DNA of 64,000 nt from Nitrospirota bacterium (lineage in GTDB: Bacteria > Nitrospirota > Nitrospiria > Nitrospirales > UBA8639). Shown one piece after another: positions 46,727-56,597 of this stretch. The DNA is taken from the NCBI GenBank assembly GCA_027623995.1, contig JAQBUF010000010.1, positions 1 through 64,000 of the forward strand, given 5' to 3'. Made by a program: the position numbers and the translations under genes. Numbering within the stretch: the stretch's first letter is position 1; each line of letters opens with the position of its first letter. Below the pieces are notes generated by a model that saw nothing but the letters and a program-made list of their open reading frames with translations, was not told the DNA's origin and did not search any database.

Positions 46727-48679
46727 TCATTCTTTGTTCTCCTCTTCCAGTTCTACGGGTAACGAAGCCAGCTGAAAGGGTTTCGCGCGATACCCCTCCA
46801 ATGTCTGCACACTACTCATCTGAATCTTGGTGATATGAACTTGAGCCTGGAGAACCGGAATTCCGCATTTCCGACAAACCTCCGCAATCGCAAAAAGGCG
46901 TCCATTCGCAAGCCTTGCTGAAGCTACTACCACAGTGGTGACCTGATGAGTGGCTAGGATTGACGGAAGATCAGCACTCGTACCCAACACGGGCATTTGG
47001 TTCACAGTCCGACCCTTTAGGCTAGAATCGTCGTCTAGAAAACCAAGCGGCTGTAGTCCAAACTCTCCATTCTCACGCAACTCTTGCAAAACAAGTTGTC
47101 CGCTTTTTCCGGCTCCATAGATTAAGGCTCCTTCCCCCTCAGAGCAAACATTTCCTTGACTGTAGTCTAAGACCTGGTAGGCCGTTCTTGCACCCACTAC
47201 GATAATCCCTAAAGTTAGTAAATCTATTACGAAAAATGCTGTTACTCCAGAAGGGGGCATGGCAAGTTGCCCTACCGCATAGGATAAGGATGCGGCCGAA
47301 CCCACTGCCAATCCAATCTTAATCAGATCCCCAATACCAGTTGACCGCCAGACTCCCTGATATAGCCCCCATACTAGAAACATCCCTAGCTGAATCAAAA
47401 GCACGACAGGAAAAAAAATCAGATACCATTGTTTGTGCTCGGATGACCAATCAAAGTCATACTTCAATGCAAAACTCACCCAATAGGCGAACGTAATGAA
47501 GACAAGATCCAAAAAACCCATAAAAAATAATCGATTAAAAGTCACACGCTCATACCATCGTATCAAAGTTTCAGCACGAAAAAATACGATTTCGGGGTAC
47601 CCTAACTTCCGTATTCCAATAACAGTAGCCAAACCCACTGCCACTAAAATAATTCCAGCATTTCGGTACTGAGCCATCACCGAGAGCAATGCGAGCCCCG
47701 AAAGTCCCAAAGACACTCCGTACAAAAAAATGACTGCGTTGCGGTGGGAAAATCCTAGAGCGATTAACCGATGATGGATATGGCCTTGGTCTGCTCCAAA
47801 CATTTGTTTAGCCATAAGAATCTTTTGGTGAAATGTCCTCTTATAGGGTTGGACAACTTTTAATTCTCCCACAAACCGGCGAATCATCGACAGGATCATA
47901 TCAAGGATTGGTATGCCAAATACAAGGAGTGGAACGACCACGGCAAGAGCGGTGGCTTTTTTTTGGGAACCTGCAATCGCCGAGATAGCCAAGGTATAAC
48001 CAATAACCAGACTCCCAGAATCTCCTAGGAATATTTGTGCCGGATTAAAGTTGTACCGAAGGAACCCTAGAAGAGCACCCAAAAGAATCACGAGCAGTAG
48101 GGCATCTTGAGCATCCCCTCGTAGGAGAAAAATCGTGGCACAGGTACCTGCGGCAATGCTAGCAAGCCCTGCTGCAAGCCCATCCAAGCCATCCACTAGA
48201 TTAAAGGCATTGGTAATACCCACTATCCAGAGAAAAGTAACTGGAATTGTGAATAGTCCAAGTATCCAGACTTCGTTTCCAAAAAATGAAATCTCCTCAA
48301 CCCGTACTCCAAGGGTTATAGCCACCATAGCCGCAGCAGCCTGAAAAAGAAACTTTTTTCCTGCGGGAAGAGACCGGATATCATCCCATATACCAGCAAT
48401 AAAAATGATTGAACCACCAACCAGCACGGGCAGCCAGACCTTGAGATTCACCGCAAGAAACGGCTCCCCACCTTCACCCAACCAGATTGCCGCAACCAAG
48501 GTAATTAAGACCGATGCCACAACCGCGACACCACCAAGCCTGGGTATAGGTTCGCCATGAATTTTGCGTTCTCCTGGCTGGTCTAAAGCCCCCAACCGCA
48601 ATGCTGCTAGACGTACCAAAGGTGTCAGCGCCAAAGAGGCACCAAAAGCAATTAGAAAAATAACAAAGTACTTAACCAT
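46727..48679 (-). CDS. Fusion of WecA-type phosphosugar transferase with CapD/FlaA1 N-terminal half
   Basis: 650 residues in two parts. Residues about 1-330 are a WecA/TagO/MraY-family membrane transferase: ERKIHGEPIPRLGGVAV, NAFNLVDGLDGLAAGL, FLGDSGSLVIGY and the histidine motif GHIHHRL. This attaches a sugar-phosphate to undecaprenyl phosphate. Residues about 360-650 resemble the N-terminal half of CapD/WbpM-type dehydratases: four membrane segments and a CoA_binding_3-like Rossmann fold with ALIYGAGKSGQLVLQELREN and FLDDDSSLKG. The SDR catalytic domain of CapD is absent. The second half may be regulatory. It is the 3'-most gene of the minus-strand polysaccharide series. Confidence 0.88.
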   Translation of the reverse strand: MVKYFVIFLIAFGASLALTPLVRLAALRLGALDQPGERKIHGEPIPRLGGVAVVASVLITLVAAIWLGEGGEPFLAVNLKVWLPVLVGGSIIFIAGIWDDIRSLPAGKKFLFQAAAAMVAITLGVRVEEISFFGNEVWILGLFTIPVTFLWIVGITNAFNLVDGLDGLAAGLASIAAGTCATIFLLRGDAQDALLLVILLGALLGFLRYNFNPAQIFLGDSGSLVIGYTLAISAIAGSQKKATALAVVVPLLVFGIPILDMILSMIRRFVGELKVVQPYKRTFHQKILMAKQMFGADQGHIHHRLIALGFSHRNAVIFLYGVSLGLSGLALLSVMAQYRNAGIILVAVGLATVIGIRKLGYPEIVFFRAETLIRWYERVTFNRLFFMGFLDLVFITFAYWVSFALKYDFDWSSEHKQWYLIFFPVVLLIQLGMFLVWGLYQGVWRSTGIGDLIKIGLAVGSAASLSYAVGQLAMPPSGVTAFFVIDLLTLGIIVVGARTAYQVLDYSQGNVCSEGEGALIYGAGKSGQLVLQELRENGEFGLQPLGFLDDDSSLKGRTVNQMPVLGTSADLPSILATHQVTTVVVASARLANGRLFAIAEVCRKCGIPVLQAQVHITKIQMSSVQTLEGYRAKPFQLASLPVELEEENKE

Positions 48680-48717
48680 TTTAAAAATTAAAGATTTCGG
48701 ATTGTAAGGAATCCATC

Positions 48718-49818
48718 CTATAATAATTCAACCAGGAGATTGGAAATTTTCTCAGCCGCTGTTCCATCTCCATAGCAACTAACTGCTTTTGCCATCTGCT
48801 GATAGGTTTCAAAATTTCTTAAAAGTTTTTCCGTCTCAGCCAAAATGGTCTCTGACTGCGTGCCTATAAGTTTCGAAGCTCCGGCTTCAATCCCCTCAAA
48901 CCTCTCGGTTTCTTCACGCATGACAAGCACAGGTTTACCTAGGGCAGGACCTTCCTCCTGAATACCTCCAGAATCTGTAAGAATGAAATAACATGCATTC
49001 ATTAACTTAACAAAAAAATGGTACTCTAAGGGGTCTAAAAGAGAAATGTTATCTTTACCTAATAAATTCCGTCTAACTGGATCTTGTACACTCGGATTCG
49101 GATGAACGGAGTAGACGATATGGACATCAGGGTTCCTACTCGCAATTAATCGTAACGCTTCACATATATTTTGCAAGGGCTCCCCAAAACTCTCTCGACG
49201 ATGGGCCGTGACCAAAATTATTTTTCGCTCATCAACCTTAACTTTGAGGTCTTGATTTTCTGATCGCTGCAAAATGAGCTGAAGAGCATCAATAACCGTA
49301 TTCCCAGTGAGGTAAACTCTTTCTTTAGGAACGCCTTCAGAAACCAAAGCGTTCACAGCTCTAACCGTCGGAGCAAAATGGAATTGCCCAAGGACACTAA
49401 TAACTCGACGATTCATTTCCTCGGGGAAAGGATTTAAAATATTTTTTGTACGCAAACCAGCCTCAATATGAGCCACGGGAATCCGTTGGTAAAAAGCTGC
49501 CATTGCAGCAACCATAGCAGTAGTAGTATCCCCTTGAACCATAACCAAATCTGGCGCCACAGACCTGATTGCCTGAGTAAGTGAAACCATAGCCCGAGCC
49601 GTTAAATCCGAAATAGATTGATTGTTTTGCATTAAATTAAGGTCAATATCTGGAGATATTTGGAAAAGATTGAGGACAGGATCCAGAATATGACGATGTT
49701 GGGCGGTGCTACAAACTTTAACTTTAAAATGACTTGACTTTTTTTGAATAGCTAAAATGACTGGAGCCAGCTTAATAGCTTCAGGTCTCGTCCCAACTAC
49801 CACTAAAATTGTTTTCAT
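48718..49818 (-). CDS. wecB: UDP-N-acetylglucosamine 2-epimerase (non-hydrolysing)
   Basis: 366 residues of the WecB GT-B-fold family, which interconverts UDP-GlcNAc and UDP-ManNAc. The N-terminus KTILVVVGTRPEAIKLAPV is diagnostic. Further motifs are VQGDTTTAMVAAMAAF, HIEAGLRTKN, PFPEEMNRRVIS, TAHRRESFGEPL and ILTDSGGIQEEGPALGKPV. With the dehydrogenase nearby it would supply UDP-ManNAcA. It lies 13 bp downstream of the epimerase gene. Confidence 0.96.
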   Translation of the reverse strand: MKTILVVVGTRPEAIKLAPVILAIQKKSSHFKVKVCSTAQHRHILDPVLNLFQISPDIDLNLMQNNQSISDLTARAMVSLTQAIRSVAPDLVMVQGDTTTAMVAAMAAFYQRIPVAHIEAGLRTKNILNPFPEEMNRRVISVLGQFHFAPTVRAVNALVSEGVPKERVYLTGNTVIDALQLILQRSENQDLKVKVDERKIILVTAHRRESFGEPLQNICEALRLIASRNPDVHIVYSVHPNPSVQDPVRRNLLGKDNISLLDPLEYHFFVKLMNACYFILTDSGGIQEEGPALGKPVLVMREETERFEGIEAGASKLIGTQSETILAETEKLLRNFETYQQMAKAVSCYGDGTAAEKISNLLVELL

Positions 49819-49831
49819 ACTATTAGCCTTT

Positions 49832-50872
49832 TTATTTTCCTAAAAATGTGTTTACAGCAGGAGACATTCCCGGACCAAATTTTGCTGTCGAGTGAATTAG
49901 GTCCCAATTTTGGCGAAACCAATCTAGAGTAAGTTGAAGGCCAGCGTCGAACTCGGTATTTGGTTCATATTGCATCAATTGTTTAGCACGATCCACGGAT
50001 GCTCGCAGGCGACTCTTAGTATCCCACTTCCTTCGATCCGAAAAAAGAATACCGGCAGGATTTCCTGTCAAATCGTTTATCTTCTTTGCAAGATCAATTA
50101 TTTTTGTCTCAACCCCAGAAGCCAGATTCATTTCCTGGCCAACAGCTTCGGGGAAATACCCGGCTCTCAGCAACCCATCCACGATATCCCCAACAAAAGT
50201 AAAATCACGTGTCTCCTCCCCAGTACCCGTAATGGGCAACGGCTTCCCTTGAAGCCCCCAATATAAAAAATTTGGTATGACATTTCGATAGGCACCTGGA
50301 ATTTCCCCAGGACCATAAGAATTAAAAAATCTCGTCCGCACAATTGGCATCCCATAATGATGAGTAAAGAAATTACAATACAGCTCCCCAAGCATTTTAG
50401 TGATTTGGTAAGGAGAGCTTAGATGTATCGACATAAAATCTTCTCGTAAAGGTAATGGAGCATTACTCCCATAGATGGAACACCCGGAAGATGCATAAAT
50501 AAAGCGCTCAATCTCAGCCATCTTGGCATATTGAAGGAGCCTCAATGTTCCCAAGCCATTCACGTTTAAATCCAACTCAGGATGATCAACAGAATTTTGA
50601 TTAGCAAAGAAAGCAGCAAGGTGAAAAACAAACGCAGGCTTTTCAAAAAAAACTCGCTTTAACAACACTTCATCTAATATACTTCCCTCGATAAATAAGA
50701 CATTCGGGTGGGAGGGAACATTCCACCTTTCAGCAGAGGACAAATCATCCAAGACCAAAACTTTTCGAGCACCAAATTCAGCAAGCTGGCTAGTCAAATT
50801 GCTGCCGATAGCCCCAGCTCCTCCAGTTACAAGAACAACCTGACCTTGATATGCCTTCCCATACTCATTCAT
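49832..50872 (-). CDS. NAD-dependent epimerase/dehydratase (extended SDR)
   Basis: 346 residues from the ATG at 50872 (AGAGG upstream); the open frame reaches 51085 but that part overlaps the next gene. Extended SDR: VVLVTGGAGAIGSNL (cofactor loop GGxGxxG), FHLAAFF, a YASSGCSIYG segment, and the catalytic YQITK near residue 155. It resembles UDP-glucose 4-epimerase and UDP-glucuronate decarboxylase-type enzymes (FNSYGPGE, TRDFTFVGDIVDGL). The exact sugar is uncertain. It lies 14 bp after the glycosyltransferase gene. Confidence 0.9.
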   Translation of the reverse strand: MNEYGKAYQGQVVLVTGGAGAIGSNLTSQLAEFGARKVLVLDDLSSAERWNVPSHPNVLFIEGSILDEVLLKRVFFEKPAFVFHLAAFFANQNSVDHPELDLNVNGLGTLRLLQYAKMAEIERFIYASSGCSIYGSNAPLPLREDFMSIHLSSPYQITKMLGELYCNFFTHHYGMPIVRTRFFNSYGPGEIPGAYRNVIPNFLYWGLQGKPLPITGTGEETRDFTFVGDIVDGLLRAGYFPEAVGQEMNLASGVETKIIDLAKKINDLTGNPAGILFSDRRKWDTKSRLRASVDRAKQLMQYEPNTEFDAGLQLTLDWFRQNWDLIHSTAKFGPGMSPAVNTFLGK

Positions 50873-50885
50873 ATTTTTTCGCCTC

Positions 50886-52115
50886 TTAAGTTTTTTGGAT
50901 AAAACAATTTGATAAAAGTTGTTCGTACCGATCAAGGGCAGCACACTTAGAAAAATGCTCCTCGGCATAATGGCGGCCACGATCTCCCATCTCACGGGCC
51001 ACCTTTTGAGATTGAAAGAGCCATTTGACAGCGTCTGCCAGAGCCTTAGGATCTTCGGCAGGAACAACGATACCACATCCTGCATTCTTCACAATTGAAA
51101 TAGCATCGCTCTCAGGATTCAAACTAGCAACACAGGGCTTCCCAGCTGCCATATAACCAAGGATTTTTGAAGGCACGACGGGAGTTTTCATACTTTTTCT
51201 TAATGTCACAAGCCCTACATCAGAAGCCGCAACGAGTTCAGGATATCTATCTTTTGAAACGAACGGAAGGAATTGAACATTTTTCAGATTCATTTTCTTC
51301 ACTTTACTCTGGAGTCTTTGCTTTTCGATTCCATCCCCAACCAAAAGAAACACAATCGGTTTTTCCGTTTGTAGAATCCGTGCGGCATCAATAACGATAT
51401 CTAGATCTTGGGCATACCCCATGACACCGGCAAAAAGAACCACAAAGGCTCCTTCTAACCCAAGACTATTTCGTAATGCGCTATCCGTGTTTTTTGGAAA
51501 TTCGTCAAGATCAACCCAATTCGACACTATCTCAATTTTTTCCGTACCATGAGTCTTTGCCAGAACGTGCTGGGCATTGCCACGAGAGTGTAATGTAATC
51601 AGGGTCGAATGTTTATAAACCCACAATTCCATTGTCTCAAAAAACTTGATAGGGACTTGTCCCTTTAGCACTCCAAGATCAATGGCATTTTGAGGGAACA
51701 AATCTTGGACATTTAACACATAGGGTGCACTTTTCGCTCGCCCTAACAAAAGACCAGCCACCCCAATGGTCAAAGGTGGCGAATAAATAAAAATAACATC
51801 AATCGGCCCTGCTAGAAGCCCACCCACAAACATTGAGACAATCAAACCAAGCTGGCCGATCCCTTTCGCAAAAAGACCAACTTTGTGAATGGGCAGGGTC
51901 CAGACACGAATGACTTTTACCCCTGACTCTATAGAAGTACTGACAAAACGTGTCCTCGGCACGGCAACGCCCTCAGCCAGGTTATAACCCGGAGAAGCAG
52001 TGACAACCGTGACCTCATGCTTGCGTTCAGTTAAACCGCTCGCAAGCTCAAACATTAAATGTGAAGCTGACCTAACTTCTGGGGGATAGGAGTCAGTTAA
52101 AAGAAGAATTCGCAT
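50886..52115 (-). CDS. Family 4 glycosyltransferase (WbuB-like)
   Basis: About 409 residues of GT-B fold; ATG 52115 is preferred, since it gives the usual beginning MRILLLTDSYPPEVRSASHL. The UDP-sugar site motif appears as VPSKILGYMAAGKPCVAS near residue 315, the position of the E-x7-E region. HEVTVVTASPGY and VAGLLLGRAKSAPYVLNVQDLFPQ are typical of the WbuB/colanic-acid type. It probably adds an N-acetylated amino sugar to the lipid-linked chain. Its 5' end overlaps the end of the bi-domain oxidoreductase gene by 23 bases. Confidence 0.9.
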   Translation of the reverse strand: MRILLLTDSYPPEVRSASHLMFELASGLTERKHEVTVVTASPGYNLAEGVAVPRTRFVSTSIESGVKVIRVWTLPIHKVGLFAKGIGQLGLIVSMFVGGLLAGPIDVIFIYSPPLTIGVAGLLLGRAKSAPYVLNVQDLFPQNAIDLGVLKGQVPIKFFETMELWVYKHSTLITLHSRGNAQHVLAKTHGTEKIEIVSNWVDLDEFPKNTDSALRNSLGLEGAFVVLFAGVMGYAQDLDIVIDAARILQTEKPIVFLLVGDGIEKQRLQSKVKKMNLKNVQFLPFVSKDRYPELVAASDVGLVTLRKSMKTPVVPSKILGYMAAGKPCVASLNPESDAISIVKNAGCGIVVPAEDPKALADAVKWLFQSQKVAREMGDRGRHYAEEHFSKCAALDRYEQLLSNCFIQKT

Positions 52116-54315
52116 TAGCCGAAGATATGATAGGACTCTGAGCTCTAAAACCTGGCTCACCCATGATCAGAGATTGGCCTGTTGTAAGAGATTCAAGAAT
52201 CCTGAAAGTCGCCAAAGAAGAAGAGATGGAATGTTCAATAGGAATGTGAGGTCCCTGGCCATTTCGTACCGCTAAAAAAAATGCGTCTAATTCTGCAAGA
52301 TACCCAAGATCTTGATTCCGCCATCGTTCGACTTTCGTTTTGCCATTGGTAACAAAACTCATAGTCCGAAAATCTTCAAGAACACCAACTGATCCTTGAG
52401 AGAAAATTTCCATGCGTTCCCTGGAAAATGCTCGATCACCTGACGCAGTATATACAATAGCAGCAATAGACCCGTCATCAAATTTTATGTGAACACTGAT
52501 ATCGTCTCTGGACGAACGTGTTTGGTTCGCAGAAGAGACCGAGTGTGCAAATACCTCAGACGGCAAGGAACCAGCAAAGTATTGAGCTAAATCAACAAAA
52601 TGACACAACTCACCAACGATACGCCCACCACCTTCAGTAGAATGGTTGACCCAATGTTCATTTGGCAAAGTGCCCACGTTGACTCTAAAACTCATTACGA
52701 GCGGTTCTTGATGATTTGAAAAACACGATTGCAAGCGAATGGCAGAAGGAGAAAATCTCCGGTTATATCCAACACATAACACCAAAGAGTTTTCGATTCG
52801 CTTATAGGTCTCAACAATTTGAACCAACTCTGATTCATCCACACAGAGAGGCTTTTCAACAAATACGTGTTTCCCAGCATCAAGGGCTTCTTGAACAATT
52901 TTTGCATGAAGGCTATGACGGGTTAAAACCATCACCGCATCAATATTTTTATCCTCAAGAAGTGTACGATAATCAGTCGCGTTGTATTCAAATCCATATT
53001 TTTTGGAGGCATGATTAGCTGTGACTCCATTAGCCGTTGCAATGCCCTTTAAATGGATCCCTGAAGTTTTTACAAGGGCTGGCAGCAGGAGAGCTTTGGC
53101 AAAAAGGCCTGCCCCTATTACTCCAACTTGAATTTCCCCATTCTTGGGTGAAGATGTTTTCCTTTTAGTTGCTATAACCACACGATTTTGGTTGGAACTA
53201 AGAGTCTCTTGGTATGTCAATAAAACACCGATCGCGCCACCGGATCCAGGCTTCATCAACATTTCATAAGCACTTATCGCATCGGCAATCTGAAAACGTT
53301 GGGTGATCAAATGGTCAATAACCACATGTCCATGGGAAATGAGATCTAGAAAAGCTTCCAGATTTCTCTGCTCGGTCCATCGGACATAAGGGTAGGGATA
53401 ATCTACGCCATCAAGTTCGTAGGATGGATCAAGAGATCCTGGCCCACCAGCTTTTGAAACCTGAAATTCAATTTCCTTCTCCCAAAATATTTGCCTTGGA
53501 ATTTCAATTTTCGCGACCCCCACAAGAATTACTTTTCCTCGAACCCGACACAGGTCCGCAGCTAGTTCCATGGGTTTGCTGTCTTGAGCAGAGGCCGTAA
53601 TGATGACCGCATCAAATCCTTCGCCTTGGCTAACTCCGCCCGAAGGCATTGCTCCCGTTATCACTGCATCGGCCCCCAGTAATTTGGCCGAGTCTTCCTT
53701 GGCAGGGTCCACATCATAGGCAAAAACATTACAACCTGAGGCCTTAAGAAGTTGCACCGTTAAAAGGCCTAAAAGTCCTAGACCAATGACAGCCACCCGA
53801 CTCCCAAGATTAACTTCAGCCAAACGAACACCGTGAAGAGCGATGATTCCAAGCATACCAAAGGCGGCCTCTTCAAAACTTACCTTTTCCGGCACCTTGA
53901 CACATAAGCTTTTAGGTATATTGATGAATTCAGCATGCGACGCAAACCCTGCACCTATGCATGCAACTCTTTCCCCGACTCGAAATCCGTCAACCCCGCC
54001 TCCGACACCAATCACGGTTCCTGCGGCGCTATATCCCAACGCAGTCGGGACATCCAAACGACCAAGCGCTTCTTGAAATGTCTTCCAATACCCCTCGTTA
54101 CGCGCCTTTGCGAGTGCTCTCTTGACAAGATCCGGACGACTGACAGCCTTTCCCAGTAAACTTTTTCGTCCTAATTGAATAATAGAGCGTTCAGTACCAA
54201 TGCTGACCAATGAACAGGCTGTTTGGATAAGGAGCCCACCTGGCTGACAAAGAGGAACAGGTACTTCCTCGAGAGAAATTTTTCCAGTGCGATAGCTTTG
54301 GACGACTTGCTTCAT
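52093..54315 (-). CDS. Bi-domain oxidoreductase: zinc-type alcohol dehydrogenase fused to Gfo/Idh/MocA
   Basis: 740 residues. Residues about 1-370 are a medium-chain dehydrogenase (GYSAAGTVIGVGGGVDGFRVGERVACIG, VAVIGLGLLGLLTVQLLKASG). The cysteine/histidine set for the catalytic zinc is incomplete in the usual place. Residues about 395-735 are a Gfo/Idh/MocA NAD(P)-dependent oxidoreductase (VGVIGAGLFAKALLLPAL, ALDAGKHVFVEKPLC, with the E-K-P signature). This fused form recurs in polysaccharide and lipopolysaccharide clusters; the reaction is not established to my knowledge. It is the third of the minus-strand genes from the left with overlapping neighbours. Confidence 0.88.
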   Translation of the reverse strand: MKQVVQSYRTGKISLEEVPVPLCQPGGLLIQTACSLVSIGTERSIIQLGRKSLLGKAVSRPDLVKRALAKARNEGYWKTFQEALGRLDVPTALGYSAAGTVIGVGGGVDGFRVGERVACIGAGFASHAEFINIPKSLCVKVPEKVSFEEAAFGMLGIIALHGVRLAEVNLGSRVAVIGLGLLGLLTVQLLKASGCNVFAYDVDPAKEDSAKLLGADAVITGAMPSGGVSQGEGFDAVIITASAQDSKPMELAADLCRVRGKVILVGVAKIEIPRQIFWEKEIEFQVSKAGGPGSLDPSYELDGVDYPYPYVRWTEQRNLEAFLDLISHGHVVIDHLITQRFQIADAISAYEMLMKPGSGGAIGVLLTYQETLSSNQNRVVIATKRKTSSPKNGEIQVGVIGAGLFAKALLLPALVKTSGIHLKGIATANGVTANHASKKYGFEYNATDYRTLLEDKNIDAVMVLTRHSLHAKIVQEALDAGKHVFVEKPLCVDESELVQIVETYKRIENSLVLCVGYNRRFSPSAIRLQSCFSNHQEPLVMSFRVNVGTLPNEHWVNHSTEGGGRIVGELCHFVDLAQYFAGSLPSEVFAHSVSSANQTRSSRDDISVHIKFDDGSIAAIVYTASGDRAFSRERMEIFSQGSVGVLEDFRTMSFVTNGKTKVERWRNQDLGYLAELDAFFLAVRNGQGPHIPIEHSISSSLATFRILESLTTGQSLIMGEPGFRAQSPIISSANANSSFN

Positions 54316-54379
54316 TCGGATGTCTATTAAATTAATGAATTAATGGAAAAAATGGCGATGCCCGATACAGACTTACTTA

Positions 54380-55384
54380 TTACTCTTTTCCCCATCGCGG
54401 AGCAAAGTCCTTGGGGCGCCCTCTAAAAAAATACAAAATATCATGGAGAGGTTTGGCAAAAACTGAGTCATATGCAACTGTCGTTGCCAGCCGACTATTA
54501 AACACACCAAGGGTGAGCCAATGCATAAGGCTACGCTGAATATAGAATTTTTGCCCTATGAAGGGTTTCAGCGGAACATTCAGACTGATCTGCTCTGAAG
54601 AGGTCGGCATCATTCCTTCCTTCATGGCCAGAAGCAAATGAGGAACAGTTTTTGGATTTATCTGCATTAACTCACTGCAAACAAGACTCCCAGCCCCAGC
54701 ATCATCGGAAGCAATTAAAAGATCCATTTTGATAGGATCTCCCTCCATTGGACCCGTTCTATTCAAAAAATAAGTTCCATCAAAGATTACGAGTTGTGGG
54801 TTTAAAAGTTTATTTATCGCAAGCACCTTATAGGCAAAATCATGATGATTCCGTAAGCGTTTGACATCAGGTAAACATCCCCATTGATTTTTGAATCCCA
54901 AACTTACATGTGTCATGACATGGACTTTAGGAACTGGCATGGTGATAAAAACATCAGTCTCATGTAGGAGGGGTGAAGACATCTCAAGCCTAATCCGCCG
55001 GCCAAGAATTTCTGTTTCTACCCATTCACGAGGAGCCTCGGTAAGATTGACCGCTCTAGCCCCATATTGAGCACAAATCTTGTCAATTTGATGCCCTTTA
55101 AAAGCCTGCTGGGCAGGCCAAGCATATGAACCACCATCCGACTCAACGATCGTAATACGATCAGTCCTGGTTCGAATAATTTTGACTGTAGCTTCCAGTA
55201 AAATGGGACTAGTGGTCACACCAGGCTTGTAAAACGGATAGGTCAAATTTGGTTTAATAGAAACCCGGGCGTTTAAGGGAATAATTTCAGTCCATTTGAG
55301 CCATTCCAAGGCCTTGGTGAGATCCCCTTCGACTGATTCACTAGTCCGATCAACCCAGACTTTCGATTTCACTTCTCGTCTCAT
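54380..55384 (-). CDS. DUF362 domain protein
   Basis: 334 residues, nearly all one DUF362 domain: VSIKPNLTYPFYKPGVTTSP, ITIVESDGG, FITMPVPKVHVMTHVSLGFKNQWG and VIFDGTYFLNRTGPMEGDP. These proteins have an FMN/SAM-like or unknown chemistry; some carry a 4Fe-4S ferredoxin tail, which is missing here. In polysaccharide clusters they may act in cofactor or sugar chemistry. A role in glycan modification is inferred from context only. Confidence 0.85.
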   Translation of the reverse strand: MRREVKSKVWVDRTSESVEGDLTKALEWLKWTEIIPLNARVSIKPNLTYPFYKPGVTTSPILLEATVKIIRTRTDRITIVESDGGSYAWPAQQAFKGHQIDKICAQYGARAVNLTEAPREWVETEILGRRIRLEMSSPLLHETDVFITMPVPKVHVMTHVSLGFKNQWGCLPDVKRLRNHHDFAYKVLAINKLLNPQLVIFDGTYFLNRTGPMEGDPIKMDLLIASDDAGAGSLVCSELMQINPKTVPHLLLAMKEGMMPTSSEQISLNVPLKPFIGQKFYIQRSLMHWLTLGVFNSRLATTVAYDSVFAKPLHDILYFFRGRPKDFAPRWGKE

Positions 55385-55421
55385 ACAATTTCCCTTAACC
55401 TATCAACACTCATAGTCCTCA

Positions 55422-56588
55422 TTAATATTTTTTGGCCTCTAGCAACTCTCGATACACCCTCTCATGTGCCTCAGCATTTCGACGAGCATTAAAACAACTC
55501 TGCACTCTTTTTTTCCCTTCTTCACCCATACATTTTCTCATCGAAGACGAAGAAATTAATTGGCCGATGGCCTCCGCTAGTGCTGTCGAATCCATTGCCG
55601 GAACTAGTAACCCCGATTGACCGTGTTCTATCACTTCACAACTTCCGCCGATATCAGTTGCAACCACAGATTTACCCAAAGCCATGGCTTCTAAGATAGA
55701 CCGAGGAAGCCCCTCAAACAAGGAAGGCAGCACATAAATATCTAACGCATCAAGGATGGCCAATCCATCTGAACGGTAGCCAAGTAGACGGAAACGCTGC
55801 TCAAGGCCAGCCTTCTTCACTTGCTGCGAAAGCCCTTGGTGTTCTGGTCCCTCCCCTGCAAGCAAAAAGTAGGTCTGGGGGTACCTGGCGATTACTTCCT
55901 GTGCCGCAGCTACCAAATATGAAAGCCCTTTACGAGGTTTGAGTACGGCTAAAGTCCCCACCAACAGCGCATCAGATGGCACCCCCAGTTCCCGACGCAC
56001 CACAAAAGGACATAGCCTGGGCTGAGTCAACCGCTCTAAGTCCACCCCATTCGGGATCACGCGAACCTTCGTAGGGGAAACATGTTGAACATCGATCAAA
56101 TGCGTTCTCACTCCTTCTGAGACGGCTATTAAGGTATCAGCCAACGAAGTGGACACCTTACTTAAAGTCATAGCAGCCTGCGCAGCGGGGAACGAATGTT
56201 CCGTGCGAAAACATTCCCATTCATTGTTTCGGATGCTTGTCACAAAAAGAGGTATCCGTGCAAGTTTGACAGCAAGACCAGCCCAAAGATCCGCTCGAAA
56301 GGCATGGGTGTGAACCACATCTGGGCGATATTTTCTCAATAGACTTACAAGTCTTGGCAAAACACGACCATCGAAAAAATCCCTCATCCCAAGGGAGACA
56401 TGCTCAATTGCTGAGTGTTTCAACTCGGACACTGTTGTAGAATCACACTCCTGCTGATGGCGTAGGCTGACTGCCGTAACCTGGAATTCTTTTGGATTCA
56501 GATATCGAGCAAGCGCAGCAGCACCCTGGGCTGGCGCATCATTATTGAAAGCAGAATTTATTTGAAAAACGCGCAACAGTTTATTCAC
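55422..56588 (-). CDS. Family 4 glycosyltransferase
   Basis: 388 residues of GT-B fold. The N-terminal domain contains VVHTHAFRADLWAGLAVKLA. The C-terminal nucleotide-sugar domain has VGTLAVLKPRKGLSYLVAAA, FRLLGYRSDG, LPSLFEGLPRSILEAMALGK (EGLP...E region near residue 290) and VIEHGQSGLLVPAMD. It adds one sugar to the growing glycan; donor and acceptor are unknown. It lies 9 bp after the AsnB-type gene. Confidence 0.93.
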   Translation of the reverse strand: MNKLLRVFQINSAFNNDAPAQGAAALARYLNPKEFQVTAVSLRHQQECDSTTVSELKHSAIEHVSLGMRDFFDGRVLPRLVSLLRKYRPDVVHTHAFRADLWAGLAVKLARIPLFVTSIRNNEWECFRTEHSFPAAQAAMTLSKVSTSLADTLIAVSEGVRTHLIDVQHVSPTKVRVIPNGVDLERLTQPRLCPFVVRRELGVPSDALLVGTLAVLKPRKGLSYLVAAAQEVIARYPQTYFLLAGEGPEHQGLSQQVKKAGLEQRFRLLGYRSDGLAILDALDIYVLPSLFEGLPRSILEAMALGKSVVATDIGGSCEVIEHGQSGLLVPAMDSTALAEAIGQLISSSSMRKCMGEEGKKRVQSCFNARRNAEAHERVYRELLEAKKY

Positions 56589-56597
56589 AGATACTCC

